From positions 42,771 through 106,770 of the forward strand of contig CAYVKA010000007.1 in the NCBI GenBank assembly GCA_964451925.1: 64,000 bases of DNA, given 5' to 3'. This document shows, piece after piece, positions 50,887 through 60,277 of this stretch. Below the pieces are notes generated by a model that ran no database searches, was not told where the DNA came from, and saw nothing but the letters and a program-made list of their open reading frames with translations. The DNA is from Nevskia sp964451925. GTDB lineage: Bacteria; Pseudomonadota; Gammaproteobacteria; Nevskiales; Nevskiaceae. Made by a program: the position numbers and the translations under genes. The first letter of the stretch is position 1, and every line of letters starts with the position of its first letter.

Positions 50887-51624
50887 CTACGGCGGCGGGC
50901 GCGGCGTGTCCGGCTTGAGCAGAATCCCGGCGAACGCCTCGTACACCGCCCGGTAGGGGTCGCCTTGCAGCGCGGCGAGGTGCTTGGCCACCGTCTGCGT
51001 GTCGTTGCGCACGATGGGGCCGGTGAGAAAGCTGTCGGGCCGGGTCGGCGCCGCCGCGATGTTGCGGCAGACGCGTTCGAGGTAGGGCACGGCCGCCTCG
51101 GCCGGAATCCCGAGGCTTTCGGGGAATTCCCGGAACAGCCTGGCCCACAGGAAGCCGGTGAAGTTGCCGGCCATGGCGCACAGCGCGTGGTAGCGCGCCT
51201 TGTCCTCGGTGCGGATGGCGTGGCAGGGGTTCGCCAGCCGCGGAAACAAGCGCCGGAACAGGGCAGGGTCCTCGGCGACAAAGGGGATGCGCTGATACTC
51301 GGCCAGCGAATACAGTTCGCGGCCGAAGCTCATCAGCGGGTGCATGCCCTGCGCGATGGCGCTGCTGAACGAGCCGGAGAAGTGGACCAGGGTCGTGTCG
51401 GGGTAGCGGCCGGCCAGTTCGTCGATGACCGGGTCCGACACCAGCAGCAGGATGACCGGGCATCCGTCCAGACTCCCGCCGGCCGAGCGGCGTGACCACT
51501 GCCGGAACGGGATGCCCAGCAGCCGGAAATAATGCGCAAAGTGCGTCGCCACGCGACCATCGCCGACGATTCCGTAGAGCGGTTCTGCTGCCGGCAAATC
51601 CCGGGATTCCGGGTTCGGGGTCAT
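50887..51624 (-). CDS. Rossmann-like/DUF2520-domain protein
   Basis: The product has 245 residues: an N-terminal NAD(P)-binding-like domain (LYGIVGDGRVATHFAHYF, then VILLLVSDPVIDELA) and a C-terminal helical DUF2520 domain resembling the dimerisation domain of ketopantoate or pyrroline-carboxylate reductases. The phrase VHFSGSFSSAIAQGMHPLMSF is typical. Its activity is not established. It lies 91 bases upstream of mutS in the same direction and is divergent from the DAHP synthase gene. Confidence 0.82.
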   Translation of the reverse strand: MTPNPESRDLPAAEPLYGIVGDGRVATHFAHYFRLLGIPFRQWSRRSAGGSLDGCPVILLLVSDPVIDELAGRYPDTTLVHFSGSFSSAIAQGMHPLMSFGRELYSLAEYQRIPFVAEDPALFRRLFPRLANPCHAIRTEDKARYHALCAMAGNFTGFLWARLFREFPESLGIPAEAAVPYLERVCRNIAAAPTRPDSFLTGPIVRNDTQTVAKHLAALQGDPYRAVYEAFAGILLKPDTPRPPP

Positions 51625-51677
51625 GTTCAGCGAAAGGCCTATAATTCCTGCCCCATTATCGCCGCAAAGTGTGCTCC

Positions 51678-53036
<1,359 letters not shown>

Positions 53037-53063
53037 GCTGGCGCCCGGCAGCGCGCTGCGGGT

Positions 53064-54095
53064 TCAGTAGTTGACGGTCACGATCACCGCGTCGGAGTAG
53101 CTGCCGAGCGCCGGCGTAGTCTGCGCCTGCACCTGGCCGTAGACCGTATGGGTCTGCTGCGTGGCGTTGCCCACGCCGGTCACGTTTCCGGTACCGCCGG
53201 ATACGCCGTCACCCCAGATGGTGCTGTAGGCGCTGCTGGTGTACAGCTCGTAATGGGCCACGTTGCCGCCGGGGCCCTGCATGCGGCGGTCGGTCAGCGT
53301 GGCGCCGCTGGTGCTGCCCGTGCCCAGGGTGATGGTGTAGTTGTCGCTCATGGTACAGGTGACCGAAACCGATCCGTTTGCATGCAGCACGCCGCCGAGC
53401 GAGCTGGCGCTGCCGAAGTTGATGTTGCTGGTGCTGACCTGGCAGCTGTTGATGACCGTGGCGGTCGGCGAGAAGCCGAAAGTGCCGCTGACACTGGTGC
53501 CGCTGCCGCTGGCGCAGGAGGCGGCGGTGCCCGGAGTGCCGAGGGAATAGTTGTAGTTGTAGGTCAGCACCACCTGGCCGCCGGTGAGGTTTTGCGTATA
53601 GCTGCCGGCGGGTGCGGTGGTGTTCTGGCTGGCCTGCAGGTAGCCATAGATCGGCACGGAGGTGCTCGCGGTGCCACCGAGCAGCAGGCTGTTCACCGTT
53701 AACGGAATGTCCACCACGCCGGTGGGTGAGCCGCTGAACACGCTGCCCCAGATCTGGGTGTGGGCCGAATCGGTATAAAGATTGTAGTTGAGGCTGTTGG
53801 CCCCGCTGGCCATGGTGCGCGGCGTGGTGCCGCTGGCGCCGCCGATGCTCAGGCACACCTTGAAATTGGCCGAGCCGAGCGTGAGCAGCCCGAGATTGCA
53901 TTGCACCGTGATCGAGCTGCTGGTCGCGATGTTGCTGCCGGACAGCACGTCGATGCTGCCGAAGGAGATGGTCGGGGAGGCGGTGGTGGTGCAGCTTTGC
54001 GCCGCCGCCGTTCCGGGCGGCAGCAGGCCGGCCATTCCCAGGCACAGCAACGCAAGGCGCAGGAGTCGGTGCATCGCAGGGGTGGCGGCGGTCAT
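53064..54095 (-). CDS. Tip adhesin-like subunit of archaic chaperone-usher pilus (two SCPU domains)
   Basis: The product has 343 residues with a signal peptide (cleavage near AAAQSCTT). Two successive spore-coat-U/CsuE-like domains follow, roughly 30-190 and 195-343, each opening with a Cys and strand (CTTTASPTISFGSIDVL; CQVSTSNINFGSASSL). Each ends in the donor-type terminal strand motif, the second as YSDAVIVTVNY. A two-domain subunit encoded last after the usher is the usual layout for the tip adhesin of Csu-type pili. The start overlaps the usher stop as ATGA (54092-54095). Confidence 0.85.
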   Translation of the reverse strand: MTAATPAMHRLLRLALLCLGMAGLLPPGTAAAQSCTTTASPTISFGSIDVLSGSNIATSSSITVQCNLGLLTLGSANFKVCLSIGGASGTTPRTMASGANSLNYNLYTDSAHTQIWGSVFSGSPTGVVDIPLTVNSLLLGGTASTSVPIYGYLQASQNTTAPAGSYTQNLTGGQVVLTYNYNYSLGTPGTAASCASGSGTSVSGTFGFSPTATVINSCQVSTSNINFGSASSLGGVLHANGSVSVTCTMSDNYTITLGTGSTSGATLTDRRMQGPGGNVAHYELYTSSAYSTIWGDGVSGGTGNVTGVGNATQQTHTVYGQVQAQTTPALGSYSDAVIVTVNY

Positions 54096-56593
54096 GGCGT
54101 GGCCGCCACGGCGCTGTGACAGGTCAACGGCCCGAGCGTCTGCAGGCCATGGCCATCGGGGTGGTAGTCGAAACTAAGGTCACAGTTCAAATCCAGTCCT
54201 CGTGCTGTGACGTGGTTATGGTCCCGCAGATCCTCGATGAATGCCATGCCGTCATACCCCACTACAAAGTCCTTGCCGGTCTCCACCAGCCTGAGAATGG
54301 TGCCGGGCGGCAACTCCCGCCCGCTGTCATCGACCAGGATGACACTGGCCGCCACATAGCGCTCGATCGGGAAGTGCGCCAGCACGCCGGACTGGCTGCG
54401 CGGCACCACTTCGACATGATTGACCGGGATGCGCGCATCCGCCGGCAGCGCCAGGCCGTCGATCGCCAGCTGGTTTTGCTGATAGCCGTTGAGGTCCGGA
54501 ACCAGCAGATGGCCGCCGGAGTCGGTGCGGCCGAGCAGGCGGTTTTCGTGCAGCACCGGAACGCCGGCCACGCCATCGGTGGAGACCAGGGCGAAGCTGT
54601 CGTAGATGCGCCGCGACAGCTCGATCGAGTGGTCCATCAGCACCAGGCTGCCGCCGGCTTCGAGCGAGAGATTGTCCAGGCCGGCCGCGTGCTGTTCCGC
54701 CACCCAGGCTTCGCCGTAGCGGCCCAGGTAGCCGCCGCGTGCCAGCAGATTGTCGCTGGCGCCGCTGCGGCTGGCTTGTGCCGCCCATTCCCATCCACCG
54801 TTGTAGGGAGCGCTCTTGCTGACACTGGCGCCGTAGTTGGAGTGGCCGTTGTTGATTCCGCCGCTGGCGAAGCCGCTGGTCTGGTTGCCCAGGTAAAACG
54901 ACAGTCCCAGCCACAGGCCGCGGGTGGCATGCTGGTCGAAGTCCTGATAGGCGTTGAAGATCAGCGACAGGCTATGCGGCAATTGCACGCTGTAGGAGAC
55001 GCTCGCCAGCTGCGAGGGGCCGACGCCATTGCCGTTGAGATGGATATAGCTCAAACCCAGGGTTTGCGTGCGGAACAGGGGGATCGACAGGGTGGCCTGA
55101 TCGAACACCCTTGGCGGCGGCGATCCGCCGATCGCCGCCAGGTCGCCGTAGCTGCGGTAGGCGCGGCTGCTCTGTGCGGTGAAGCTCATACTGGACAGCA
55201 CCAGCTGATAACCCAGGCCGGCCTGCACGCCGTTGCGCGTCGGGCCGACGCTGCCGGAGAGCGAGGCATTCACCACCCCGAACTGGCCGAGGCGCACCAG
55301 GCCGCCACCGCCGGAATTGAGCAGCCCGCTGCTGCCCTCGGCATGGCCCTCCAGGGTCAGCGCGTCGTTCAAGCCGTAGCGATAGACACCGTTGAAAGCC
55401 GGCGCGCCGCCGTAGTCGAACGAGCGCACGCCATAGTTCAAGCGCAGCAGGCCGCCTTCGAAGGCGAAGCTGTCCAGGCCGCGGCTGAGCATGCGGCTGT
55501 CGACGTAGACCGGCAGGCTGGTGCTCACGCTGCGGCCGAGGGCGTCGCGCACCACCAGCGTGGCCAGGCCGGAGCCGTTGATGGCCGGAACGTTGTCGAT
55601 GACGAAGGGCCCGCTGGGCACCTGCGTGCTGAGCTGGCGCACGTTGTTGACATACAGGTCCACCGCCGAAGGCACCGCCGCCGACCCGCCCAGTTGCGGT
55701 ACTGGGAACGTGATCAGGTCGGGACGCAGGTTGAAATTGCGACGGAACTGGAAGCCGCCGAGGCGCACCGAGCGGGTCCAGGCGAGCGAGGACGAGATGG
55801 CGTCGCCCACCAGGGCGGTGCTCAGGCGATCGACCAGATCGTAGTGCCACGCGCTGTCCAGCCGGACGTAGTCGCCGCTGCTCCTGCGCACATTCTGCAC
55901 ACCGGTGTTGTCGAGGATGCCCAGCGGGCTGAACAGCCGCTGCTCGGCGTAGAGCCCGAGCGAGGTGGCGGAAAGCTGGTTGGCCGGCGCCTGCACATAG
56001 GCGTCGTAGTTGATCAGCAGCCCGCTGTCGGCGCTGCTGGATACGGTGGTGGGGCGCCTCCTGCCGAGCACGTTGGGGTTGCGGATCGAGTCGCTGAGTT
56101 GCAGGTCGATGGTTTGCTTGAGCGGATCATAGTGATAGTGCAGGCCGGGGATTCCGTCGAGCGGGACTTTCGGGCCGCCGTCGCCGACCAGGATCTGCTT
56201 CAGCCCGGTTCCCTGCCGCTCTGCGGACGGCTGCGCCTGCTCCAGCTTGTTCAGTGCCACCACGCTGAGCCCCAATTGCAGGAGGTCACCGCGATTGGCA
56301 TACAGCTTGTGGTCAAGCTCGCTGAATGAAACCAGGGTCTGGGTCGGTTCGCCGTTGATATAAACCTCGAGAAACAGGTCACGGGGTGTCCTGGAATTCA
56401 GCAGGCCCGATACCGACGTGGAGTCGGCAATGATATCGATGCCGGCGCCCAGATCGGCGCGAGGCTGGCCGGCCGGTAACAGGCATAACGCAGTCAGTAT
56501 CCATGCGCTCCTGGCCGACCGGCGCGGCGCACGCCTTCCGCACGGCAGCGGCTTCCGCGGGTCCGGAGCGTGGCAGTGAGACCCGCGGCGCAC
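54092..56593 (-). CDS. Fimbrial outer-membrane usher, archaic type
   Basis: The product has 833 residues starting at GTG 56593, 12 bases after the chaperone stop. An Arg-rich signal sequence ends near GQPRADLG. Then come the N-terminal chaperone-binding domain (LFLEVYINGEPTQTLVSFSE), the beta-barrel with plug (about 160-660) and the C-terminal domains (SGVLAHFPIERYVAASVILV). The PVYVDSRMLSRGLDSFAFEGG region is typical of FimD/CsuD-like ushers. It secretes and assembles the pilus subunits at the outer membrane. Confidence 0.92.
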   Translation of the reverse strand: MRRGSHCHAPDPRKPLPCGRRAPRRSARSAWILTALCLLPAGQPRADLGAGIDIIADSTSVSGLLNSRTPRDLFLEVYINGEPTQTLVSFSELDHKLYANRGDLLQLGLSVVALNKLEQAQPSAERQGTGLKQILVGDGGPKVPLDGIPGLHYHYDPLKQTIDLQLSDSIRNPNVLGRRRPTTVSSSADSGLLINYDAYVQAPANQLSATSLGLYAEQRLFSPLGILDNTGVQNVRRSSGDYVRLDSAWHYDLVDRLSTALVGDAISSSLAWTRSVRLGGFQFRRNFNLRPDLITFPVPQLGGSAAVPSAVDLYVNNVRQLSTQVPSGPFVIDNVPAINGSGLATLVVRDALGRSVSTSLPVYVDSRMLSRGLDSFAFEGGLLRLNYGVRSFDYGGAPAFNGVYRYGLNDALTLEGHAEGSSGLLNSGGGGLVRLGQFGVVNASLSGSVGPTRNGVQAGLGYQLVLSSMSFTAQSSRAYRSYGDLAAIGGSPPPRVFDQATLSIPLFRTQTLGLSYIHLNGNGVGPSQLASVSYSVQLPHSLSLIFNAYQDFDQHATRGLWLGLSFYLGNQTSGFASGGINNGHSNYGASVSKSAPYNGGWEWAAQASRSGASDNLLARGGYLGRYGEAWVAEQHAAGLDNLSLEAGGSLVLMDHSIELSRRIYDSFALVSTDGVAGVPVLHENRLLGRTDSGGHLLVPDLNGYQQNQLAIDGLALPADARIPVNHVEVVPRSQSGVLAHFPIERYVAASVILVDDSGRELPPGTILRLVETGKDFVVGYDGMAFIEDLRDHNHVTARGLDLNCDLSFDYHPDGHGLQTLGPLTCHSAVAATP

Positions 56594-56605
56594 GGTTGCT
56601 TGTGC

Positions 56606-57343
56606 CTAGCGGCTGTCGATCCGCACGTCCGCAATGACAGCCGCGTGGTCGATGGTGGTCAGAACCTTCACCCCTGCCGCCAGCTCGGGCAAGGTCTTGG
56701 GCAGCTCCCAGCTGCGGGTGGAACCGGCCAGCGCGTAGCCGAACAGCCCGTCGGTCAGGATCGACTCCCGTCCGTCCGGCCAGCGCAGGCGGGTGGCACC
56801 GAACTGCGCGTGCAGGCCGCCGTCGTTGCGCGCCTTGAGCAGCCAGCCGCCCGCCCGCCGCTCGGCACTCCAGCTCAGTTTCGCAGGGGCGGGGAAGCCT
56901 GCCGGCGCGACGAATACCGGGACCGAATAGCGCAGGCGGAAGATCACCTTGTTGTTGGCGTTGGCGTCAACACCGGGCAGTTCGTCGATCAGCAGGCGAT
57001 AGCAAAGCTCCTGGCCCGGCGCCTGATGATCGCGCCGCACCAGTCTGACCACCTGCTCGCCCAGAGCGGGAATGGCACTGATCGGCGGGCTGACCTGCAC
57101 GCCCGGGTCAAGTTCGAGCGTGTCCTGACCGTCTTTCTGGGTCCAGGCGAAGATTCGTACCTGCGCATCGAGCGGCGTATCCCCGGCGTTCTGCAGATTG
57201 ACGCTCGCCGCCGGCTGGTCCGCCGCGAATTGCACCACGATGGGCGAGACCTGCAAGGCCGAAGCCAGGCATGCCGGGCCGCACGTCAGCAGGGCGGCGG
57301 CCGCGAAAATCCGCTGTCCCCAAGGCCACAGGGAGCGGCGCAT
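56606..57343 (-). CDS. Periplasmic pilus chaperone
   Basis: The product has 245 residues with a signal peptide (cleavage near CLASALQV) and a two-domain immunoglobulin-like chaperone. The first domain has LQVSPIVVQFAADQPAASVN, and ELCYRLLIDELP corresponds to the conserved YR-I--E-P region. It donates a strand to pilins and delivers them to the usher. It begins 2 bases after the second pilin gene stop and is clearly in the same operon. Confidence 0.92.
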   Translation of the reverse strand: MRRSLWPWGQRIFAAAALLTCGPACLASALQVSPIVVQFAADQPAASVNLQNAGDTPLDAQVRIFAWTQKDGQDTLELDPGVQVSPPISAIPALGEQVVRLVRRDHQAPGQELCYRLLIDELPGVDANANNKVIFRLRYSVPVFVAPAGFPAPAKLSWSAERRAGGWLLKARNDGGLHAQFGATRLRWPDGRESILTDGLFGYALAGSTRSWELPKTLPELAAGVKVLTTIDHAAVIADVRIDSR

Positions 57344-57345
57344 GG

Positions 57346-57891
57346 TCAGAATCCGACGTCGATTGCCACGACATCGGTGTAGCTGTCCACGGCCAGGGTG
57401 CTGGGCAGGCTGCCGGTCGGCACGTTGCCGCAGACGGTCCAGGTTTGCGCCGTGGAGGTGCCGGTGTCGGCGCCGGTATTGGTGCCGCCCGGGTAGTCGT
57501 CCCAGTTGGTGGTGGTGCAGGTGCTGCTGCCGCTGTTCTTGCCGCTGGGCAAGTACAGGTTGTAGGCCACGGTGGCCGCGTGCGTGGTGCCTTTCATCAG
57601 GCGCGCGCTGGTGCTGGAGCCGTTGGCACCCGTGCTCAGGCCGACGTTGTAGGGGGCGAGGTTGCTGCAGGTCACCGTGAACGTGGTGTTCTGGTTGATC
57701 GGCCCGGTCGGCACGCCGCTATAGCTGCCGAAATTGAGCAGCGCCGAACTGCCGCCGTTGACGGTGCAACTGGCATTGATGGTCAGCGATACGTTCAGGG
57801 TGCCGTTGGCGGTCCCTGCGCGCGCTGCCGGGTTCATGGCTGCGGCGGCGATCAGCAGGGTCGGAATGGCAAATTGGGTAATCTTGTTCAT
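57346..57891 (-). CDS. Pilin subunit, spore coat U/CsuA/B-like (copy 2)
   Basis: The product has 181 residues. A signal peptide (cleavage near AARAGTAN) is followed by one SCPU domain: CTVNGGSSALLNFGSYSGVP, a second Cys pair (TVTCSNLAPYNVGL; STCTTTNWDDYPGG) and the terminal strand YTDVVAIDVGF. ATG 57891 is chosen because it begins the signal peptide; an upstream in-frame start has none. From about residue 50 to the end the protein is identical to copy 1, and 347 bases of DNA are perfectly identical, while the signal peptides differ. Confidence 0.9.
   Translation of the reverse strand: MNKITQFAIPTLLIAAAAMNPAARAGTANGTLNVSLTINASCTVNGGSSALLNFGSYSGVPTGPINQNTTFTVTCSNLAPYNVGLSTGANGSSTSARLMKGTTHAATVAYNLYLPSGKNSGSSTCTTTNWDDYPGGTNTGADTGTSTAQTWTVCGNVPTGSLPSTLAVDSYTDVVAIDVGF
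57353..57699. repeat. 347-bp perfect direct repeat, copy 1 (with 57942-58288)
   Basis: Bases 57353-57699 are identical to 57942-58288 (offset 589). The first difference is C57700 versus A58289, and scattered differences follow through about 57790. The repeat covers the 3' two thirds of both pilin genes, including synonymous sites. Confidence 0.93.
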
Positions 57892-57934
57892 GCGGGCGTT
57901 CCCGGTTTTCGAGTGCGGCGCAGCGATGGATTCC

Positions 57935-58486
57935 CTAAAACCCGACGTCGATTGCCACGACATCGGTGTAGCTGTCCACGGCCAGGGTGCTGGGCAGGCT
58001 GCCGGTCGGCACGTTGCCGCAGACGGTCCAGGTTTGCGCCGTGGAGGTGCCGGTGTCGGCGCCGGTATTGGTGCCGCCCGGGTAGTCGTCCCAGTTGGTG
58101 GTGGTGCAGGTGCTGCTGCCGCTGTTCTTGCCGCTGGGCAAGTACAGGTTGTAGGCCACGGTGGCCGCGTGCGTGGTGCCTTTCATCAGGCGCGCGCTGG
58201 TGCTGGAGCCGTTGGCACCCGTGCTCAGGCCGACGTTGTAGGGGGCGAGGTTGCTGCAGGTCACCGTGAACGTGGTGTTCTGGTTGATAGGCCCGGTCGG
58301 CACGCCGGTATAGCTGCCGAAATTGAGCAGCGCCGAACTGCCGCCATTGACGGTGCAACTGGCGGTGATGGTCAGCGACACGTTCAAGGTGCCGGTTACG
58401 GTCCCGGCCTGCGCCGGCACCAGTGCGGCCGCAACGGCCGTTGTCGCCGCGCCGATGGCGAGAATTCGCAGCTTGCTTCGGTTCAT
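57935..58486 (-). CDS. Pilin subunit, spore coat U/CsuA/B-like (copy 1)
   Basis: The product has 183 residues. A signal peptide (MNRSKLRILAIGAATTAVAA, cleaved near PAQAGTVT) is followed by one SCPU domain, identical to copy 2 from about residue 53 onward. It is first gene of the five-gene pilus operon (pilin, pilin, chaperone, usher, tip) and probably the most expressed, with GGGGGAT upstream of ATG 58486. The product polymerises by donor-strand exchange through its N-terminal extension (TVTGTLNVSLTITASC). Confidence 0.92.
   Translation of the reverse strand: MNRSKLRILAIGAATTAVAAALVPAQAGTVTGTLNVSLTITASCTVNGGSSALLNFGSYTGVPTGPINQNTTFTVTCSNLAPYNVGLSTGANGSSTSARLMKGTTHAATVAYNLYLPSGKNSGSSTCTTTNWDDYPGGTNTGADTGTSTAQTWTVCGNVPTGSLPSTLAVDSYTDVVAIDVGF
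57942..58288. repeat. 347-bp perfect direct repeat, copy 2 (with 57353-57699)
   Basis: This is the counterpart of 57353-57699 within the first pilin gene. The perfect identity ends abruptly inside both coding regions, a pattern expected from gene conversion between tandem paralogues. Confidence 0.93.
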
Positions 58487-58805
58487 GGGACGATCCCCCA
58501 ACGTTATTGCCAACGTGCCGCTTCGGAAATGAAGGGCCGCCGTTGCGCTTGAAAAAAGCCTAGGTTTGTTAGGAGGTCCCAAACCGCGCGGACGGATGGG
58601 CGGTGGCGGCCATGGGAAGCGCGGTGCTGCGACACTACGAGCGGCATATCGTGGCCGACGGGCGGCTATTGGCCGGCGTGACTTCGTGTCATATCCCGCA
58701 CAAATTGCCACATGGCAGATGCTCACCCACTTGGGGCGCATGCCTGCAACGGCACCCCTGGACGGGTTAATCTGCGGCTCAAACCGTACTTTGATCGAGG
58801 TCAGG
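58487..58805. other. Intergenic region between divergent pilus operon and membrane-protein gene
   Basis: This 319-base stretch holds the presumed promoters of the pilus operon (minus) and of the small membrane protein (plus). I see no convincing gene. A short AT-rich tract with a run of A/T (58550-58575) is the only obvious promoter-like part, and no clear operator is visible. Confidence 0.6.
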
Positions 58806-59156
58806 ATGGAGTCGCCGCTTTCTCCCGCCCGCAAGCTCGCCGCCGGCCTGATGATGCTGTCCGGATTCACCCACGTGGCGCAGCTCGCGGTGTACCCCGC
58901 CAAAGCCCATGTGGTGACCGCCGCGGCGTTCGGCGTTCTGTATCTATCCATCGGCCTGTACCTGCTGCGGCCCAAGCGCGCGGCGCTTTGGTGCGCGGCC
59001 CTGTTCCCGCTGATCGGCGGCAGCCTGGGCATTTACCGCTTCATCGCGCTGCAACCCAATCCGTTCACCGTGCTGCACGTCGTCATCGATATCGTGGTGA
59101 TTGCGATCAGCGTGCGGTTGCTGTTGCAGGGGCGAACGGTACAGTCCCCGGCCTGA
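58806..59156 (+). CDS. Small four-helix membrane protein
   Basis: The product has 116 residues with four predicted membrane helices (about 10-28, 36-52, 58-76, 84-106) and very short loops. ATG 58806 has GAGG five bases upstream, and an earlier in-frame start lacks support. I do not recognise a specific family. The composition resembles small DoxX-like or uncharacterised integral proteins. It is the last gene before the tRNA and the island-like region. Confidence 0.72.
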   Translation: MESPLSPARKLAAGLMMLSGFTHVAQLAVYPAKAHVVTAAAFGVLYLSIGLYLLRPKRAALWCAALFPLIGGSLGIYRFIALQPNPFTVLHVVIDIVVIAISVRLLLQGRTVQSPA

Positions 59157-59244
59157 CACGCGGCACCAGCCCAGGAAAGCGCGGCTGTTTTGCACGCAAG
59201 CATTGCGCTGAGGTCGCAGGATGCCTAAAATGCGCGGCTCCATT

Positions 59245-59319
59245 GGATGGTTAGCTCAGCGGTAGAGCATCGCCTTCACACGGCGGGGGCCACAGGTTCG
59301 ATCCCTGTACCATCCACCA
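59245..59319 (+). tRNA. tRNA-Val (anticodon CAC)
   Basis: The 75-base sequence folds as a complete cloverleaf. The acceptor GGATGGT pairs with ACCATCC. The D arm is GCTC/GAGC. The anticodon stem TCGCC/GGCGG carries the loop TTCACAC with anticodon CAC. The T arm is ACAGG-TTCGATC-CCTGT. The CCA end is encoded. A terminator follows. Confidence 0.95.
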
Positions 59320-59355
59320 GTTACTAGACTCAGGCAGTCTTACGCAGTCTCATAA

Positions 59356-59379
59356 CCCCGCGAAAACGCGGGGTTTTTT
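59356..59379 (+). terminator. Terminator after tRNA-Val
   Basis: CCCCGCG pairs with CGCGGGG around an AAAA loop, followed by six T, ending the tRNA transcript. Confidence 0.92.
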
Positions 59380-59483
59380 GCTTCTGGCGAGGCGCATCTA
59401 GTCTCATCAAGATTCAGGGGAGCGCATTCGATTGTCGGGTATATTTCCGGGTATTCTCGAAATCCGAAAAACCCGTATCCGAT

Positions 59484-59560
59484 ATGCCCCTGACGGACAC
59501 ACAGCCCGTCGCAACGCCAAGCCGAAGGTCCGCCTAATTCTTTGGACCGCGCCAATGTGG
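59484..59560 (+). pseudogene. Relic of a P4-type tyrosine integrase start
   Basis: ATG 59484 opens MPLTDTQ, and two bases later, in a shifted frame (from 59507), the sequence reads RRNAKPKVRLI. Together these match the standard start of P4-family tyrosine recombinases (M-ALTDT-x-IRNAKPK). The match stops after about 20 codons, where the CGNR gene ends on the other strand. Such integrases sit directly downstream of the tRNA they use as attachment site, which is the case here. It is a short, frameshifted remnant without function. Confidence 0.65.
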
Positions 59561-59562
59561 CG

Positions 59563-60147
59563 TCATGGCTTCCGCTGGCGCGCCCGGAATTCCGCCACCT
59601 TGTGGCGGTTGCCGCAGCGGGCCATGCTGCACCAGCGGCGATGGTGCGACCGGGTCTGGTCGTAAAACCACAGAGTGCAATCAGCGCTTTCGCAGGCGCG
59701 CACCAGGCCGAAATCCGCCTCCGCCAACAAGCGTGCGAGCGATTCCGCCACCGGCACCAGTAGCGCCACCGGCGCGTCCGCGTGGCGGTGCGACAGCAGG
59801 ACTGGCGCCTGTCCTTTTTCCCACAGCAGCTCCGAGTACGCGCCACCCTGCCGGAGCATCCGGTTCACGATCGCCGGATCGCCATGACCTCCGGCCTTGC
59901 GTGTTTCGACGAGGCTGCGGGCCGCCTCGCGCAAGGCGATCGCGGCCTTGAGCAGCCCGCGATGGCCGCCTCCCGGCACTGCCGACGGCAGGCCGGCGCG
60001 GCTCAGCCAGTCCTGCACGGCGGCGTCGCTGTCGAGCCAATCGCGACGCGCGTCTCCCACACCGAAGCCGGTGTTGATGAAATCCAGCGCCAGGTTGTCA
60101 CCGAGAAACAAGGGGCCGTCGGCGCCGTCATTCTGCGATCTGTCCAC
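59563..60147 (-). CDS. ABATE/CGNR zinc-finger regulator
   Basis: The product has 194 residues. An N-terminal ABATE-like domain (FLGDNLALDFINTGFG) is followed by a C-terminal CGNR zinc finger: ESADCTLWFYDQTRSHHRRW, then CSMARCGNRHKVAEFRAR, giving four cysteines of a treble-clef type finger. These proteins are presumed transcription factors. GTG 60147 is the start. It is divergent from an alpha/beta hydrolase gene across a region with four copies of a GTAACC/GGTTAC motif, which it may bind. Confidence 0.85.
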   Translation of the reverse strand: MDRSQNDGADGPLFLGDNLALDFINTGFGVGDARRDWLDSDAAVQDWLSRAGLPSAVPGGGHRGLLKAAIALREAARSLVETRKAGGHGDPAIVNRMLRQGGAYSELLWEKGQAPVLLSHRHADAPVALLVPVAESLARLLAEADFGLVRACESADCTLWFYDQTRSHHRRWCSMARCGNRHKVAEFRARQRKP

Positions 60148-60177
60148 TTTTTTCTCGCTGAAAGCGGGGACTTGAAT

Positions 60178-60251
60178 TGTAACCTGTTAAATAGCAATTG
60201 ACTGGTTACGTCTCAATATGTAACCTAGTAAATATAGTTTTAGTGGTTACA
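60178..60251. promoter_or_regulatory. Four-site operator (TGTAACC/GGTTAC) in divergent promoter
   Basis: TGTAACC at 60178-60184 and 60219-60225 and the inverted GGTTACG at 60204-60210 and GGTTACA at 60245-60251 form two inverted-repeat pairs. Corresponding bases are 41 apart, so both pairs lie on the same helical face. The tract is markedly AT-rich against the GC-rich background. Confidence 0.75.
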
Positions 60252-60277
60252 TTCCTTCGCGCATTAGGAGCCCTCTC

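Noticed and set aside
47646..50918. 1090-codon open frame on the plus strand
   Set aside because: It lies antisense to mutS and DUF3617. The translation is low-complexity (Arg, Gln, His, Ala, Gly) without motifs; long antisense frames are expected in GC-rich genes.
57346..58486. Insertion sequence or transposon explanation of the 347-bp repeat
   Set aside because: The repeat lies wholly inside pilin coding sequence, has no terminal inverted repeats and no transposase.
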